Part shown: one piece after another, positions 18,048 to 26,728 of the stretch
How the letters are laid out: each line of letters starts with the position of its first letter
How positions within the stretch are numbered: position 1 is the first letter of the stretch
From: Sediminihaliea albiluteola
Lineage (GTDB): Bacteria; Pseudomonadota; Gammaproteobacteria; Pseudomonadales; Halieaceae
Length of the DNA: 64,000 bases
Reading direction: 5' to 3'
NCBI RefSeq assembly: GCF_014077625.1
Contig: NZ_JACFXU010000017.1
Location: 62,001 to 126,000 of the forward strand
Translations under genes and position numbers: made by a program
The notes under the pieces: generated by a model
What the model saw: only the letters and a program-made list of their open reading frames with translations
What the model was told of the DNA's origin: nothing
The model's database searches: none

Positions 18048-18500
18048 ATGAGCGTGCAACGGGCCACTAAAAAGCCCTTTAAAATGGATATCGCTAGTTT
18101 ACATGCGGTTTGCGAAGCCAATTACGCTCGTTTGCTGCGCCTGTTCCCTGATTATGAGCACAGTAATCACCGAGAGTTCCATCTCGGTGCAGGGCGGGTG
18201 CGACTGGAAGTGCTTGAGCGCTGTCGCTATACCACTATATTCCGTTTGCAGCAGTCCCAGGCAGAGGCCGAATGGCTGGGGCGCTTGCGTATTGAACTGC
18301 GGGCTTACCACGACGCCGGCATGCTTGAAGTGGCTGCTTTTCAGTCACAGCGGCATGTGGCCGCCCGCTATAGCTACCCCAATCCGAAGATGTTGCAACA
18401 GGACGAAAAAGTCCGCCAGAATCACTTTCTATCCGAATGGCTGGAACACTGCTTATGCAATGGTCGCTCCAGCATTAGCAGTTCCGTTCTGACGCCCTAG
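18048..18500 (+). CDS. DUF1249 domain-containing protein
   Basis: This 150-residue cytoplasmic protein has the conserved N-terminal layout MDIASLHAVCEANYARLLRLFPDY and a later YHDAGMLEVAAFQ. It matches the DUF1249 family (E. coli YqiB) that sits between nudF/tolC and cpdA in many gammaproteobacteria. The start ATG at 18048 has GGAG nine bases upstream. The function is unknown in the family. It stands 15 bases ahead of cpdA, so the two share a transcript. NudF, usually found between tolC and this gene, is missing here. The 267 bases upstream to tolC show no riboswitch-like structure. Confidence 0.88.
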   Translation: MSVQRATKKPFKMDIASLHAVCEANYARLLRLFPDYEHSNHREFHLGAGRVRLEVLERCRYTTIFRLQQSQAEAEWLGRLRIELRAYHDAGMLEVAAFQSQRHVAARYSYPNPKMLQQDEKVRQNHFLSEWLEHCLCNGRSSISSSVLTP

Positions 18501-18515
18501 GTATCGCTATTTACT

Positions 18516-19358
18516 ATGTCATATTCACCTAGCCATCAATATATCGAAGTTCCTGACACAGCTTCGCCACTACGTATTGTGCAATTTACCGACTGCCACT
18601 TGAGCAAAAACCCCGGTGGGCGATTGCTGGGAATGGATACCGATCACTCGGTGCAAGCAGTGATTGAGCAGGTCAGGCAGGATCAATTTACACCGGACTT
18701 AGTGCTGGCGACAGGTGATTTGGCAGATGCTGGTGCACTCGAGGCTTACCAGCGCCTGCGGGCTTATTTTGACAAGCTTTGCCCGCGACAGTTTTGGTTG
18801 CCAGGTAATCACGATGACTGTGAGGTCATGCTGAGCTTAGCCGAGGCAGATACTCTGATGCCCTTTGAGTTGCGTGTTGGCAATTGGCAAATCTTACTAC
18901 TGAATTCGCAGATCCCTGGTAAGGTCGGCGGTCACTTAGGTGCCGAGCAGTTACAGCGAATCGATCAGGCCCTGAATGCGGCCGGCGATCTTGGGCTGCA
19001 TAGTTTGCTGTGCTTGCACCACCAGCCGCTGCCCATTGGCTGCGAGTGGCTGGATGAGCAAAAGGTTCGTGATGGTGAGGAGTTTTTACAGATAGTCGAA
19101 GGACATTCACATGCCAAGGCCGTGGTGTGGGGGCATGTCCATCAAGAAGTGGATCGACAACTAGCTAACTGTCGTTTACTTGCGACGCCCTCAACCTGTG
19201 TGCAATTTGCCCCTGGCTCTCAGGACTTTCAAGCTGACGAGCTGCCGCCCGGTTATCGCTGGTTGGAATTACACAGCGACGGGCGCCTCGAAACCGGCGT
19301 GTCGCGAGTGCAAGGCGTCACCTTCGAGTTGAATTTACAGCAGCGCGGTTATTTATAG
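18516..19358 (+). CDS. cpdA: 3',5'-cyclic-AMP phosphodiesterase
   Basis: This enzyme hydrolyses cAMP to AMP and so damps CRP-type signalling. It has 280 residues of calcineurin-like metallophosphatase fold. All metal-binding motifs are present: VQFTDCHL (D-x-H), LVLATGDLAD (G-D), LPGNHDD (G-N-H-D), LLCLHHQPLP (H), and VVWGHVHQE (G-H-x-H). It follows the DUF1249 gene by 15 bases and precedes parE by 65 bases. In many relatives yqiA lies between cpdA and parE; it is absent here. The order DUF1249-cpdA-parE supports the identification. Confidence 0.92.
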   Translation: MSYSPSHQYIEVPDTASPLRIVQFTDCHLSKNPGGRLLGMDTDHSVQAVIEQVRQDQFTPDLVLATGDLADAGALEAYQRLRAYFDKLCPRQFWLPGNHDDCEVMLSLAEADTLMPFELRVGNWQILLLNSQIPGKVGGHLGAEQLQRIDQALNAAGDLGLHSLLCLHHQPLPIGCEWLDEQKVRDGEEFLQIVEGHSHAKAVVWGHVHQEVDRQLANCRLLATPSTCVQFAPGSQDFQADELPPGYRWLELHSDGRLETGVSRVQGVTFELNLQQRGYL

Positions 19359-19423
19359 CTGGCGTCAATCCCACTCCCCGTGTGTACAATAGGCGGGTAA
19401 GTTTCAGGAAGTATCCCGCAAAA

Positions 19424-21313
19424 ATGACTCAATATACCTCTGAAGATATCGAAGTCCTCACAGGACTTGAGCCGGTGCGTAAGCGCCCCGGCATGTACAC
19501 TGACACAACGCGTCCCAACCACCTCGCGCAGGAAGTAATCGACAACAGTGTCGATGAAGCGCTGGCCGGTCACGCTGATCGGATTGATGTGGTGCTGTTT
19601 AAGGACGGCAGTATTTCGGTCACTGATAACGGCCGTGGCATGCCCGTGGATATGCACCCCGAACAGCATAAGCCCGGTGTTGAGGTAATCCTCTCCACGC
19701 TGCATGCTGGGGGCAAATTCTCGAACAAGAGCTACCAGTTTAGCGGCGGCCTGCACGGTGTCGGGGTGTCCGTTGTAAACGCTTTGTCCAGTGAGTTGGA
19801 AATAACTATTCGGCGCGGTGGTGAAGTGCATCAGATGCGCTTTGCCGGTGGCAACAAGGTCAGTGAGCTGGAGGTGATCGATACCTGCGGTAAACGCAAT
19901 ACTGGCACCGCGATTAAGTTCAGCCCAGACCCGAAATATTTCGATTCAGTCAACTTTTCGGTGTCTCGCATGCGTCACGTGCTGCGCGCTAAGGCGGTAC
20001 TCTGCCCAGGCTTGCGAGTGACTTTTCGCGACGAAAAGAAGGGCGAAACGGATGAGTGGTATTACGAAGATGGCCTCACTGACTATTTGGCCGATGCCAC
20101 TCGCGAGTATGTCTGTGTGCCAGAACAGCCTTTTGTCGGTAGCTTCAGTGGCAAAACCGCAGGCGTAGAATGGGCGGTGCAGTGGTTGCCAGAAGGTGGT
20201 GAGGTCGTTGCCGAGTCCTACGTAAACCTGATTCCTACGGCGCAAGGTGGTACTCATGTCAATGGTCTGCGCACGGGTTTGCTCGATGCCATGCGCGACT
20301 TCTGTGAACTGCGCAACCTGTTGCCCCGGGGCGTTAAGTTGACGCCCGATGATATCTGGGAGCGCTGCTGTTACATCCTGTCATCCAAGCTCGAAGACCC
20401 GCAGTTTTCGGGTCAAACTAAGGAGCGCCTATCCTCTCGAGAGGCGGCAGCTTTTGTTTCTGGGGTGTCCAAGGATGCCTTTAGTTTGTGGCTAAATCAG
20501 CACACAGAGGAAGCAGAAAGACTGGCCGAGCTGTGTATTAGTAATGCCCAAAGTAGGCTTCGCTCAGCCAAAAAAGTGACGCGTAAAAAGGTCACTGCAG
20601 GCCCGGCTTTGCCGGGTAAGTTAGCCGACTGCTCTGGTGAAGATCCAACGCGTGGTGAGCTATTCCTAGTAGAGGGTGACTCTGCGGGAGGCTCTGCTAA
20701 ACAGGCTCGTGACCGAGAGTTTCAGGCAATCTTGCCACTGCGCGGCAAGATTCTAAACACTTGGGAAGTTGATTCGCAGGAAATTTTAGCCTCTCAAGAA
20801 GTGCATAATATTTCTGTGGCCTTAGGCATCGATCCGGGCAGTGATGACTTGAGTGGTTTGCGCTATCACAAAGTTTGTATTTTGGCTGATGCCGACTCAG
20901 ACGGTTTGCATATCGCCACTTTGATCTGTGCGCTCTTTGTGCGTCACTTCCGGCCCTTGGTCGCGGCGGGTCATGTCTATGTTGCGATGCCGCCTTTGTA
21001 CCGCATTGATGTTGGCAAAGAGGTGTACTACGCGCTGGATGAAGCGGAAAAACAGGGCGTGTTAGACCGCATAGAAGCTGAGAAAAAGAAAGGTAAGGTT
21101 AACGTACAGCGCTTTAAAGGTTTGGGTGAAATGAACCCTTTGCAGTTGCGTGAAACCACTATGGATCCAGATACTCGGCGCTTGGTTCGTTTGGTATTAG
21201 ATGCCGGCGATGACACCAACAGTATGTTGGACATGTTGCTCGCGAAAAAGCGTTCTAGTGATCGAAAGGCTTGGCTGGAGTCCAAAGGTAACCTAGCCGA
21301 CATTGCGCTTTAG
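19424..21313 (+). CDS. parE: DNA topoisomerase IV subunit B
   Basis: This is the ATPase subunit of topoisomerase IV, which decatenates daughter chromosomes together with ParC. It has 629 residues, the usual ParE length and clearly shorter than GyrB. The GHKL ATPase part shows EVIDNSVDEALAGHADRI, DNGRGMPVD and SGGLHGVGVSVVNALS. The Toprim part shows LFLVEGDSAGGSAKQARDR and the metal-binding LADADSDGLHIATL. LPLRGKILNTWEVDSQEIL is the ParE-type spacer. The ATG at 19424 follows an AGGAAG box at some distance. ParC is not adjacent, unlike in many relatives; the next gene encodes a YceI protein. Confidence 0.95.
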   Translation: MTQYTSEDIEVLTGLEPVRKRPGMYTDTTRPNHLAQEVIDNSVDEALAGHADRIDVVLFKDGSISVTDNGRGMPVDMHPEQHKPGVEVILSTLHAGGKFSNKSYQFSGGLHGVGVSVVNALSSELEITIRRGGEVHQMRFAGGNKVSELEVIDTCGKRNTGTAIKFSPDPKYFDSVNFSVSRMRHVLRAKAVLCPGLRVTFRDEKKGETDEWYYEDGLTDYLADATREYVCVPEQPFVGSFSGKTAGVEWAVQWLPEGGEVVAESYVNLIPTAQGGTHVNGLRTGLLDAMRDFCELRNLLPRGVKLTPDDIWERCCYILSSKLEDPQFSGQTKERLSSREAAAFVSGVSKDAFSLWLNQHTEEAERLAELCISNAQSRLRSAKKVTRKKVTAGPALPGKLADCSGEDPTRGELFLVEGDSAGGSAKQARDREFQAILPLRGKILNTWEVDSQEILASQEVHNISVALGIDPGSDDLSGLRYHKVCILADADSDGLHIATLICALFVRHFRPLVAAGHVYVAMPPLYRIDVGKEVYYALDEAEKQGVLDRIEAEKKKGKVNVQRFKGLGEMNPLQLRETTMDPDTRRLVRLVLDAGDDTNSMLDMLLAKKRSSDRKAWLESKGNLADIAL

Positions 21314-21409
21314 CCCGAGTCCTTCACCTTCATGCTATAGGTACTATAGAGTAGATACAGCTGACTGCTTGTGTCAGACAGTTATTTTAGAGTGATACGG
21401 AGGTATCAA

Positions 21410-22012
21410 ATGATGAATACTAAGACCTATTTTGGGCGCCTAGTCCTGGGTTTGTTCCTGTCAATTGTGGCCGCTGCAGCTAACGCACAGTGGGAGTTAA
21501 ATAACAGCGACTCATCGCTCAACTTCATCTCCATCAAAAATGGCGGGGGGGTTGAAGCACACAGTTTTGACACTTTGTTTGGCTTTATCGACCAAGACGG
21601 TGCCGCGCAGCTGAGTATCGACCTAGACAGTGTAAATACTGCGATAGAACTGCGTGATGAGCGTATGCGCAGCATGCTGTTTGAAACGGCCATGTTTCCA
21701 GCCGCCAAGGTCAATGCTCAGATTGAGCCAGCTATTCTGGAAGCACTGGAGCCCGGCGCGGTGGTGACTAGCGACATCGAAGTGAGCTTGTCACTGCATG
21801 GTGTAGAGGCCAATGTTAGGGCATCGGTAGTGATAATCAGTGAGGCCGGCGGCCTGCTGCGCGTACTGACTACTCAGCCAATTTTGTTGCAGGCCACCGA
21901 CTTTAATCTCGGCCAAGGTGTTGCCGCGCTGCAAAAAGCGGCTGGGCTGGCCAGCATTAGCACTACAGTGCCAGTCAGTTTTCATCTGGTTTTTCAGTCG
22001 GCCAGTGAGTGA
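21410..22012 (+). CDS. YceI-like lipid-binding periplasmic protein
   Basis: This 200-residue protein has a signal peptide (GRLVLGLFLSIVAAAANAQ) followed by a lipocalin-like YceI domain. WELNNSDSSLNFISIKN is the first strand, and LSIDLDSVNTAIELRDERM the usual conserved block (mostly 'I.L.SI.T....RD..L'). LFETAMFPAAKV follows. YceI proteins bind polyisoprenoid or amphipathic compounds in the periplasm; the ligand here is unknown. The start has an excellent GGAGG seven bases upstream. The stop is three bases ahead of the next ATG, so it is coupled to the hydrolase gene that follows. Confidence 0.85.
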   Translation: MMNTKTYFGRLVLGLFLSIVAAAANAQWELNNSDSSLNFISIKNGGGVEAHSFDTLFGFIDQDGAAQLSIDLDSVNTAIELRDERMRSMLFETAMFPAAKVNAQIEPAILEALEPGAVVTSDIEVSLSLHGVEANVRASVVIISEAGGLLRVLTTQPILLQATDFNLGQGVAALQKAAGLASISTTVPVSFHLVFQSASE

Positions 22013-22015
22013 GTT

Positions 22016-23008
22016 ATGGCTTCAGCGCTACAGCATCATCAATTAGAGCGGGATAATGTTAGCCTACATTTTGTCAGCCAAGGTGAGGGGCCGCTGGTTA
22101 TATTTGCTCATGGCTTCCCCGGCCTGTGGTACAGCTGGCGCGAGCAGCTACCGGCTCTAGCAGCTGCTGGTTATCGTGCAGTGGCCCTTGATATGAGAGG
22201 CTACGGACGCAGCTCTCGGCCACAGGATAGTGCCGCTTATCACTTTGATGAACTGGCCAAAGATTTGCTTGCGGTACAGGATTACTTTGCTGCCAGCGAT
22301 GCGGTACTAGTGGGCCATGACTTCGGCGCCAACCTGACCTGGCATATGGGCCTGCACTACCCAGAGCGCATTTCGGCTATTGTGGTGCTGGCCTCCCCAC
22401 GGGGTATGCCCCTAGCGGGCGGTGGCGACACGCTGCCATCTACGCTATTTGCTCAGGTTGCTGAGCAGCACTTCTTCCACATGCATTATTTTCAAACGGT
22501 GGGTGTTGCTGAGGCTGATTTAGCCGGTGTTGAACTAGAGTTCCTTGAGCGCTTGTTTTGGGCTTTGAGTGCATCGGGAAATCTGCTCGATTGGACACGC
22601 TACCCCAGCGGTAGCACGACCTATCTCGATGTGCTGGCAAAGCCTTCGCAAGCGCTGCCATGGTCTTGGATGTCGCAGGAAGATTTTGATTACTACTGCA
22701 GGGAATATATGTCCACAGGTGGCGAGCTAGTGTTTGCCGGTGGCTTGAATTCCTACCGTGCGATGGATGCCAATTGGCAGTCTTATCAGAGCCAGCTGCT
22801 CGATACGATTCATTGCCCGGCGCTGTTTTTAGCAGGGGCTGAGGACCCAGTTATCAAGCTCTGTGACCCTGAGGTGTTTAGCACCATGCGCGACAGCCTT
22901 GCCGACTTGCGTGGTGAAATATTAATACCTGGAGCGGGGCATTTTGTGCAGCAGGAGCAGCCAGAGGAAAGCAATCGTGTTTTGATTGATTTCCTGCAAG
23001 GGCTGTAA
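22016..23008 (+). CDS. Alpha/beta hydrolase, epoxide hydrolase-like
   Basis: This 330-residue alpha/beta-hydrolase has the oxyanion motif FAHGFPGLWYSWREQLPAL. The nucleophile elbow is VLVGHDFGANL, with Asp instead of Ser, as in epoxide hydrolases and haloalkane dehalogenases. The acid region is LFLAGAEDPVI and the catalytic His is in GAGHFVQQEQPEE. The HGFP motif, DMRGYGRSSRP and the Asp nucleophile point to a soluble epoxide hydrolase-type enzyme that would form a diol from an epoxide. The substrate is not known. It follows the YceI gene by three bases and converges on the multihaem cytochrome gene eight bases away. Confidence 0.85.
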   Translation: MASALQHHQLERDNVSLHFVSQGEGPLVIFAHGFPGLWYSWREQLPALAAAGYRAVALDMRGYGRSSRPQDSAAYHFDELAKDLLAVQDYFAASDAVLVGHDFGANLTWHMGLHYPERISAIVVLASPRGMPLAGGGDTLPSTLFAQVAEQHFFHMHYFQTVGVAEADLAGVELEFLERLFWALSASGNLLDWTRYPSGSTTYLDVLAKPSQALPWSWMSQEDFDYYCREYMSTGGELVFAGGLNSYRAMDANWQSYQSQLLDTIHCPALFLAGAEDPVIKLCDPEVFSTMRDSLADLRGEILIPGAGHFVQQEQPEESNRVLIDFLQGL

Positions 23009-23016
23009 AGTCAGTA

Positions 23017-25284
23017 TTAGTTAGCTGGTAGGCTTTGCCATAAGCGCTGGAAAGCCGGATTGTTGGGCTCCAGTTTTAATAGCTCCTTAGCATAGTGCCT
23101 GGCTCGCTTTGTATCTCCCAATTCAGCATTGTAATTGACTAGGGCAGCGAGAATATCGCTGTTCTGCGGCGCTTGTCGTTGCAGTGTTTCAAGCTCTCGC
23201 AGCGCCTCTTGGACTTGTCCCATGTCGTGTAGGGCAATGGCATAGACAAAGCGGTGTCTGGTGCCTTGTTCCTCCACAGCCGCCGCTCGGCCCAGATAAT
23301 CCAATGCTTTTTCGCGCTCGCCCTGGCGGATTTCAAGCAAGCCTAAAGCGTGCAGGCTTGGGCCATGCTCTGCTGCGCTCTCCAAGGCCTTTAATAATTG
23401 TTGACGTGCTTCATCTTCGCGCCCTTGGCTGCGCAGTAAATCAGCGAGATTGAGACGGGCTGGCAGCAGTTGCGAGTTAAGCTGCAGGGCCTCGCGGTAA
23501 GCTTTTTCAGCGGCGGGTAAATCACCGCGATTGCTCAGAAAAATTGCCAGTTGAACTTGGGTGCCGGGCATATCGGCGTGGCGACGGGCGATACTCTGAT
23601 ACTCGTGAAATAGTTCTAGCAAGGGCTCGCGCTGGTCTTGAGAAATCTGCTCTAGGGGAACACTTGCCAAGGATTCAGCTACTGCTAATCGCACCGAAGT
23701 GATGGGGTCTTGGATCAAGGGCGCAAGCAGTGAATAGCGCTGCTGCAATGGCAGCCATTGCAGCGCATTGACAGCGCTGCTTCGCAGCAGAGGGTCTGCT
23801 GACTGCAGTAATGATTGCGCAGTCGCTAGGCTTTGCTGATCGCTGCCCAGATCAGCTAGTGCTTCAATCGCCGTGGCGCGCCAAATGGGAGCTGCCGTGT
23901 TGTCTGCTGCCAGTTCGGCTAGGCGCGGTATGGCACGGGCATCATTGTTAGCAGCGCCGGCGAAGGCTCGCGCTGGGTGGCTGCTGGTATCGCGGAAATT
24001 TACTCCCCACTTACGCAGGGCACCCAAGGCCCAGTCATCGCTGCGATCTTGGTGACACATGGTGCAGGCATTGGGCGTGTCTAACATTAGGCTTAGGTCG
24101 GGCCGCGGTATGCGCATGCTGTGATCGCGGCGCGGGTCGACCACCATATAAGTGGTTTCGGGCATGTGACAATTGGCGCACAGTGCGCCGTTGCTGTCAG
24201 AGGGGTGGTGGTGATGCGAGACTTGGTCGTAAACATCAGCGCGGTGGCACTGGGCGCAAACGCCGTTGTTTTGAGCGCGCAGCTGTAGGCTGTGCGGTTC
24301 GTGGCAGTTGCTACAGACTACGCCGGCTTGGTGCATCTTACTTTGCAGGAAGGAAGCGTAGACGTAGTTTTCATCTAGCACCTGGCCATCGTGGTAGTAC
24401 TGCGGTGCGCGGGGCAAGGTCAGTCGATGAGTGTCGCTTAAGGGGCGGCCATGTTGGTACTCAGCTAAGCTGCCGCGACGAGAGTGGCAGCGCCCGCAGC
24501 TGTCAATTTGGCTGTTGGATTGGACGGCGCCGCGCCGCTCGGCAATGGCTTGTCCTGCCTTAAAAGACCACTCACCGCGCTGCGCTAAACTCATTGCAAA
24601 GCCGCTGTATTTGGCAGCGCTAAGCTGTCCCGTCTCCGCTAAGTTCACATGCTTATCGGCGGGACCGTGACAGGCTTCGCAACTGACATTGATCTCACTG
24701 TACTGGGTATCAAAACTGTGGCTGCTGGCATCGTAGTTTTTACGCAGATTAGTGCTGTGGCACTCGGCACAATTGCTGTTCCAGTTTTGATAGGGGCCGG
24801 TCCAGTGCAGAGGGTCTTGATGGTCGATCTGCTCATCGGGGTAAAGGTGAAACCAGCGTTGGCCACCCTCCTCGGCTGGCCGACTGTCCCAAGCGATACT
24901 TAAAGCTTGTAAGCGCCCCCGGGATAAGGGGATGAGATATTGCTGTAGTGGCTCAACACCAAATACAAAGCGCACAGGAAATTCTGTCAGCGAGCCGTCT
25001 TCGCCATCAGTGCGTACTAGATAGTCTTGGCCGCGGCGCAGAAAAGTGGTGGTAATACCGTTATAGCTAAACTCGGCGTTGTCGAAGTCACCTAATACTG
25101 TCTCAGGGCTCGCTACCTGCATGGCCAGATCATGGTGTGAGCCCTGCCAGGCTTGGTATTCAGCGGCATGACAAGACTGGCAGCTCGCTGAGCCAATAAA
25201 TTCGCCATCGGCGAGGCTGTATTTAGAAGCAATACTAAGCAAGAGCAGAGTGACTGCCCTTAAAAAGCGAGATGTCCAGTGCAC
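23017..25284 (-). CDS. Octahaem c-type cytochrome with HEAT-like and TPR repeats
   Basis: The protein has eight CxxCH haem-binding motifs (CQSCH, CAECH, CEACH, CGRCH, CSNCH, CAQCH, CANCH and CTMCH) in the N-terminal half. An alpha-helical HEAT-like stretch follows, and then about five tetratricopeptide repeats at the C-terminus. The N-terminus RFLRAVTLLLLSIASKYSLA is a signal peptide, so it is exported and matured in the periplasm. I chose the GTG at 25282-25284 because the signal peptide then comes first; the frame stays open up to a TTG at 25440. It is probably a periplasmic electron carrier or reductase, but substrate and partners are unknown. No quinol dehydrogenase gene is adjacent. It is divergent from an amidotransferase gene. 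Confidence 0.85.
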   Translation of the reverse strand: MHWTSRFLRAVTLLLLSIASKYSLADGEFIGSASCQSCHAAEYQAWQGSHHDLAMQVASPETVLGDFDNAEFSYNGITTTFLRRGQDYLVRTDGEDGSLTEFPVRFVFGVEPLQQYLIPLSRGRLQALSIAWDSRPAEEGGQRWFHLYPDEQIDHQDPLHWTGPYQNWNSNCAECHSTNLRKNYDASSHSFDTQYSEINVSCEACHGPADKHVNLAETGQLSAAKYSGFAMSLAQRGEWSFKAGQAIAERRGAVQSNSQIDSCGRCHSRRGSLAEYQHGRPLSDTHRLTLPRAPQYYHDGQVLDENYVYASFLQSKMHQAGVVCSNCHEPHSLQLRAQNNGVCAQCHRADVYDQVSHHHHPSDSNGALCANCHMPETTYMVVDPRRDHSMRIPRPDLSLMLDTPNACTMCHQDRSDDWALGALRKWGVNFRDTSSHPARAFAGAANNDARAIPRLAELAADNTAAPIWRATAIEALADLGSDQQSLATAQSLLQSADPLLRSSAVNALQWLPLQQRYSLLAPLIQDPITSVRLAVAESLASVPLEQISQDQREPLLELFHEYQSIARRHADMPGTQVQLAIFLSNRGDLPAAEKAYREALQLNSQLLPARLNLADLLRSQGREDEARQQLLKALESAAEHGPSLHALGLLEIRQGEREKALDYLGRAAAVEEQGTRHRFVYAIALHDMGQVQEALRELETLQRQAPQNSDILAALVNYNAELGDTKRARHYAKELLKLEPNNPAFQRLWQSLPAN

Positions 25285-25455
25285 GAAACGCAACCCGTCA
25301 AAGAAAAACAGCAAGGCTAGCGCACCCGCAGGCGATTCCCAAGCGGTATTGACTCGAGGGAAAGCGCTGCAGCTGCCTCTAAGGTGGTATAGACAGCTTG
25401 AGATACGCTTTCTATGATGGCGAGCCTTCGCTACAGCCAAGTGGATTAAGCTGCT

Positions 25456-26157
25456 ATGAAAATTGGTATTTTGAAAACAGACGCAGTGCGCTCAGAGTGG
25501 GTGCCGGACTACGGCGAATACCCGGATATGTTCATCGCTCTGCTGGGGGCGCTGGATGAAAGCCTGAAGTTTTCAGTATATGACGTTGAGCAGGGCGAAT
25601 ATCCAGCGGATATTGATGAAGTTGATGCCTATATCATCACCGGCAGCAAAAGCAGTGTTTACGAAGAAAAAACGTGGATTGCCGATTTGATGAGTTTTGT
25701 GCGGGAGCTGCACAGTCGGCACAAGAAAATTGTCGGCATTTGTTTTGGCCATCAATTAGTCGCACAGGCCTTAGGTGGCAGAGTTGAGAAATCCAGCAAG
25801 GGCTGGGGGGTTGGTTTGCATACCCATCGCTTTGAACAGCAAGCTGAGTGGCATGATGGCCAATCAGCAGAGTTTGATATATTGGTGAGTCATCAAGATC
25901 AGGTGATAAAAAATGCCGAGGGGGCCACAGTACTGGCCGGCTCAGAGTTTTGCGAAAATGCCGTATGCCAAATTGGCGATCACATCCTGACCTTTCAGGG
26001 TCACCCAGAGTTTGTGCCGGCTTATTCCCGCGAAATTATGGAGTACCGCCGCGAGCTCATCGGCGAGGAGGTCTATCAGCAGGGCTTGGCCTCGCTGCAA
26101 AAAGCCCCAGAAAGCGAGCGTATAGCGCGCTGGATACTGAATTTCTTAGCTGCATAG
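25456..26157 (+). CDS. Class I glutamine amidotransferase domain protein
   Basis: This 233-residue protein is a stand-alone class I glutamine amidotransferase. The nucleophile Cys is in VGICFGHQLVAQALGG, and the His-x-Glu is in LTFQGHPEFVPAYS. DAYIITGSKSSVYEE forms the oxyanion strand. It resembles the GMP-synthase-like family of small amidotransferases (E. coli YfeJ-like, gamma-glutamyl hydrolysis of unknown targets), so the reaction partner is unclear. The gene ends in a strong intrinsic terminator whose stem begins at its own stop codon (26155-26191). Confidence 0.85.
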   Translation: MKIGILKTDAVRSEWVPDYGEYPDMFIALLGALDESLKFSVYDVEQGEYPADIDEVDAYIITGSKSSVYEEKTWIADLMSFVRELHSRHKKIVGICFGHQLVAQALGGRVEKSSKGWGVGLHTHRFEQQAEWHDGQSAEFDILVSHQDQVIKNAEGATVLAGSEFCENAVCQIGDHILTFQGHPEFVPAYSREIMEYRRELIGEEVYQQGLASLQKAPESERIARWILNFLAA

Positions 26158-26191
26158 TGCGAGCTTTTGCTAGTGAAGCTCGCACTATTTT
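26155..26191 (+). terminator. Intrinsic terminator after the amidotransferase gene
   Basis: A perfect 12-bp stem (TAGTGCGAGCTT / AAGCTCGCACTA) with a nine-base loop is followed by TTTTAG. The stem begins with the TAG stop of the amidotransferase gene and separates it from the convergent gloA. Confidence 0.75.
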
Positions 26192-26200
26192 AGCCGCTAC

Positions 26201-26641
26201 CTACCAGCTACCGGTGTTTTCCATTGATAGCCAAGGCTCCTGTGGTGGCAGGGCTTCGCCTTCCTGAAGCAGTTCAATGGAAATGCCATCGGGGGAGCGC
26301 ACAAAGGCCATGTGGCCGTCCCGGGGTGGCCGATTGATAGTCACTCCAGCGTCCATCAATTTCTGGCAGCTGGCGTAGATATCCTTCACAAGATAGGCTA
26401 GGTGGCCAAAATTGCGGCCTCCGGTGTAGCTTTCTGGGTCCCAGTTCCAAGTAATTTCCAGCAGAGGGCTTTCACTTTGTTTAGCCTGATCTAGGTCTTC
26501 TGGAGCTGCTAGGTACACCAGAGTAAATCTGCCGGCTTCGCTTTCGTAGCGCTTGCACTCTACAAGACCAAGTTTATTGCAATAAAAATCGAGACTTTCG
26601 TCGAGGTCGCGGGCGCGCACCATAGTGTGCAGGTATCTCAT
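26201..26641 (-). CDS. gloA: Lactoylglutathione lyase (glyoxalase I)
   Basis: This enzyme converts the hemithioacetal of methylglyoxal and glutathione to S-lactoylglutathione. It has 146 residues of the VOC fold. The N-terminus MRYLHTMVRARDLDESLDFYCNKLGL matches GloA. The four metal ligands are His5, the Glu of LLEITWNW, the His of NFGHLAYLV, and the Glu of ISIELLQEG. The Glu-containing LLEITWNW block is the glyoxalase I hallmark. It is slightly longer than E. coli GloA (135). It stands alone with its own start and converges on the amidotransferase gene across a terminator. Confidence 0.9.
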   Translation of the reverse strand: MRYLHTMVRARDLDESLDFYCNKLGLVECKRYESEAGRFTLVYLAAPEDLDQAKQSESPLLEITWNWDPESYTGGRNFGHLAYLVKDIYASCQKLMDAGVTINRPPRDGHMAFVRSPDGISIELLQEGEALPPQEPWLSMENTGSW

Positions 26642-26689
26642 GGAATCTCACTGTCTGAGGGAATGAGAAGCCTATGGTAGAAGTGTAAG

Positions 26690-26709
26690 GGCGGGCTGAC
26701 AAGCCCGCC
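26690..26709 (-). terminator. GC-rich stem-loop downstream of the flavoprotein gene
   Basis: An 8-bp GC-rich stem (GGCGGGCT / AGCCCGCC) with a four-base loop lies directly after the stop of the flavoprotein gene at 26729, on its transcribed strand. The U-tract is weak. Confidence 0.5.
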
Positions 26710-26728
26710 GGATAGTGATGCTTGAGCT

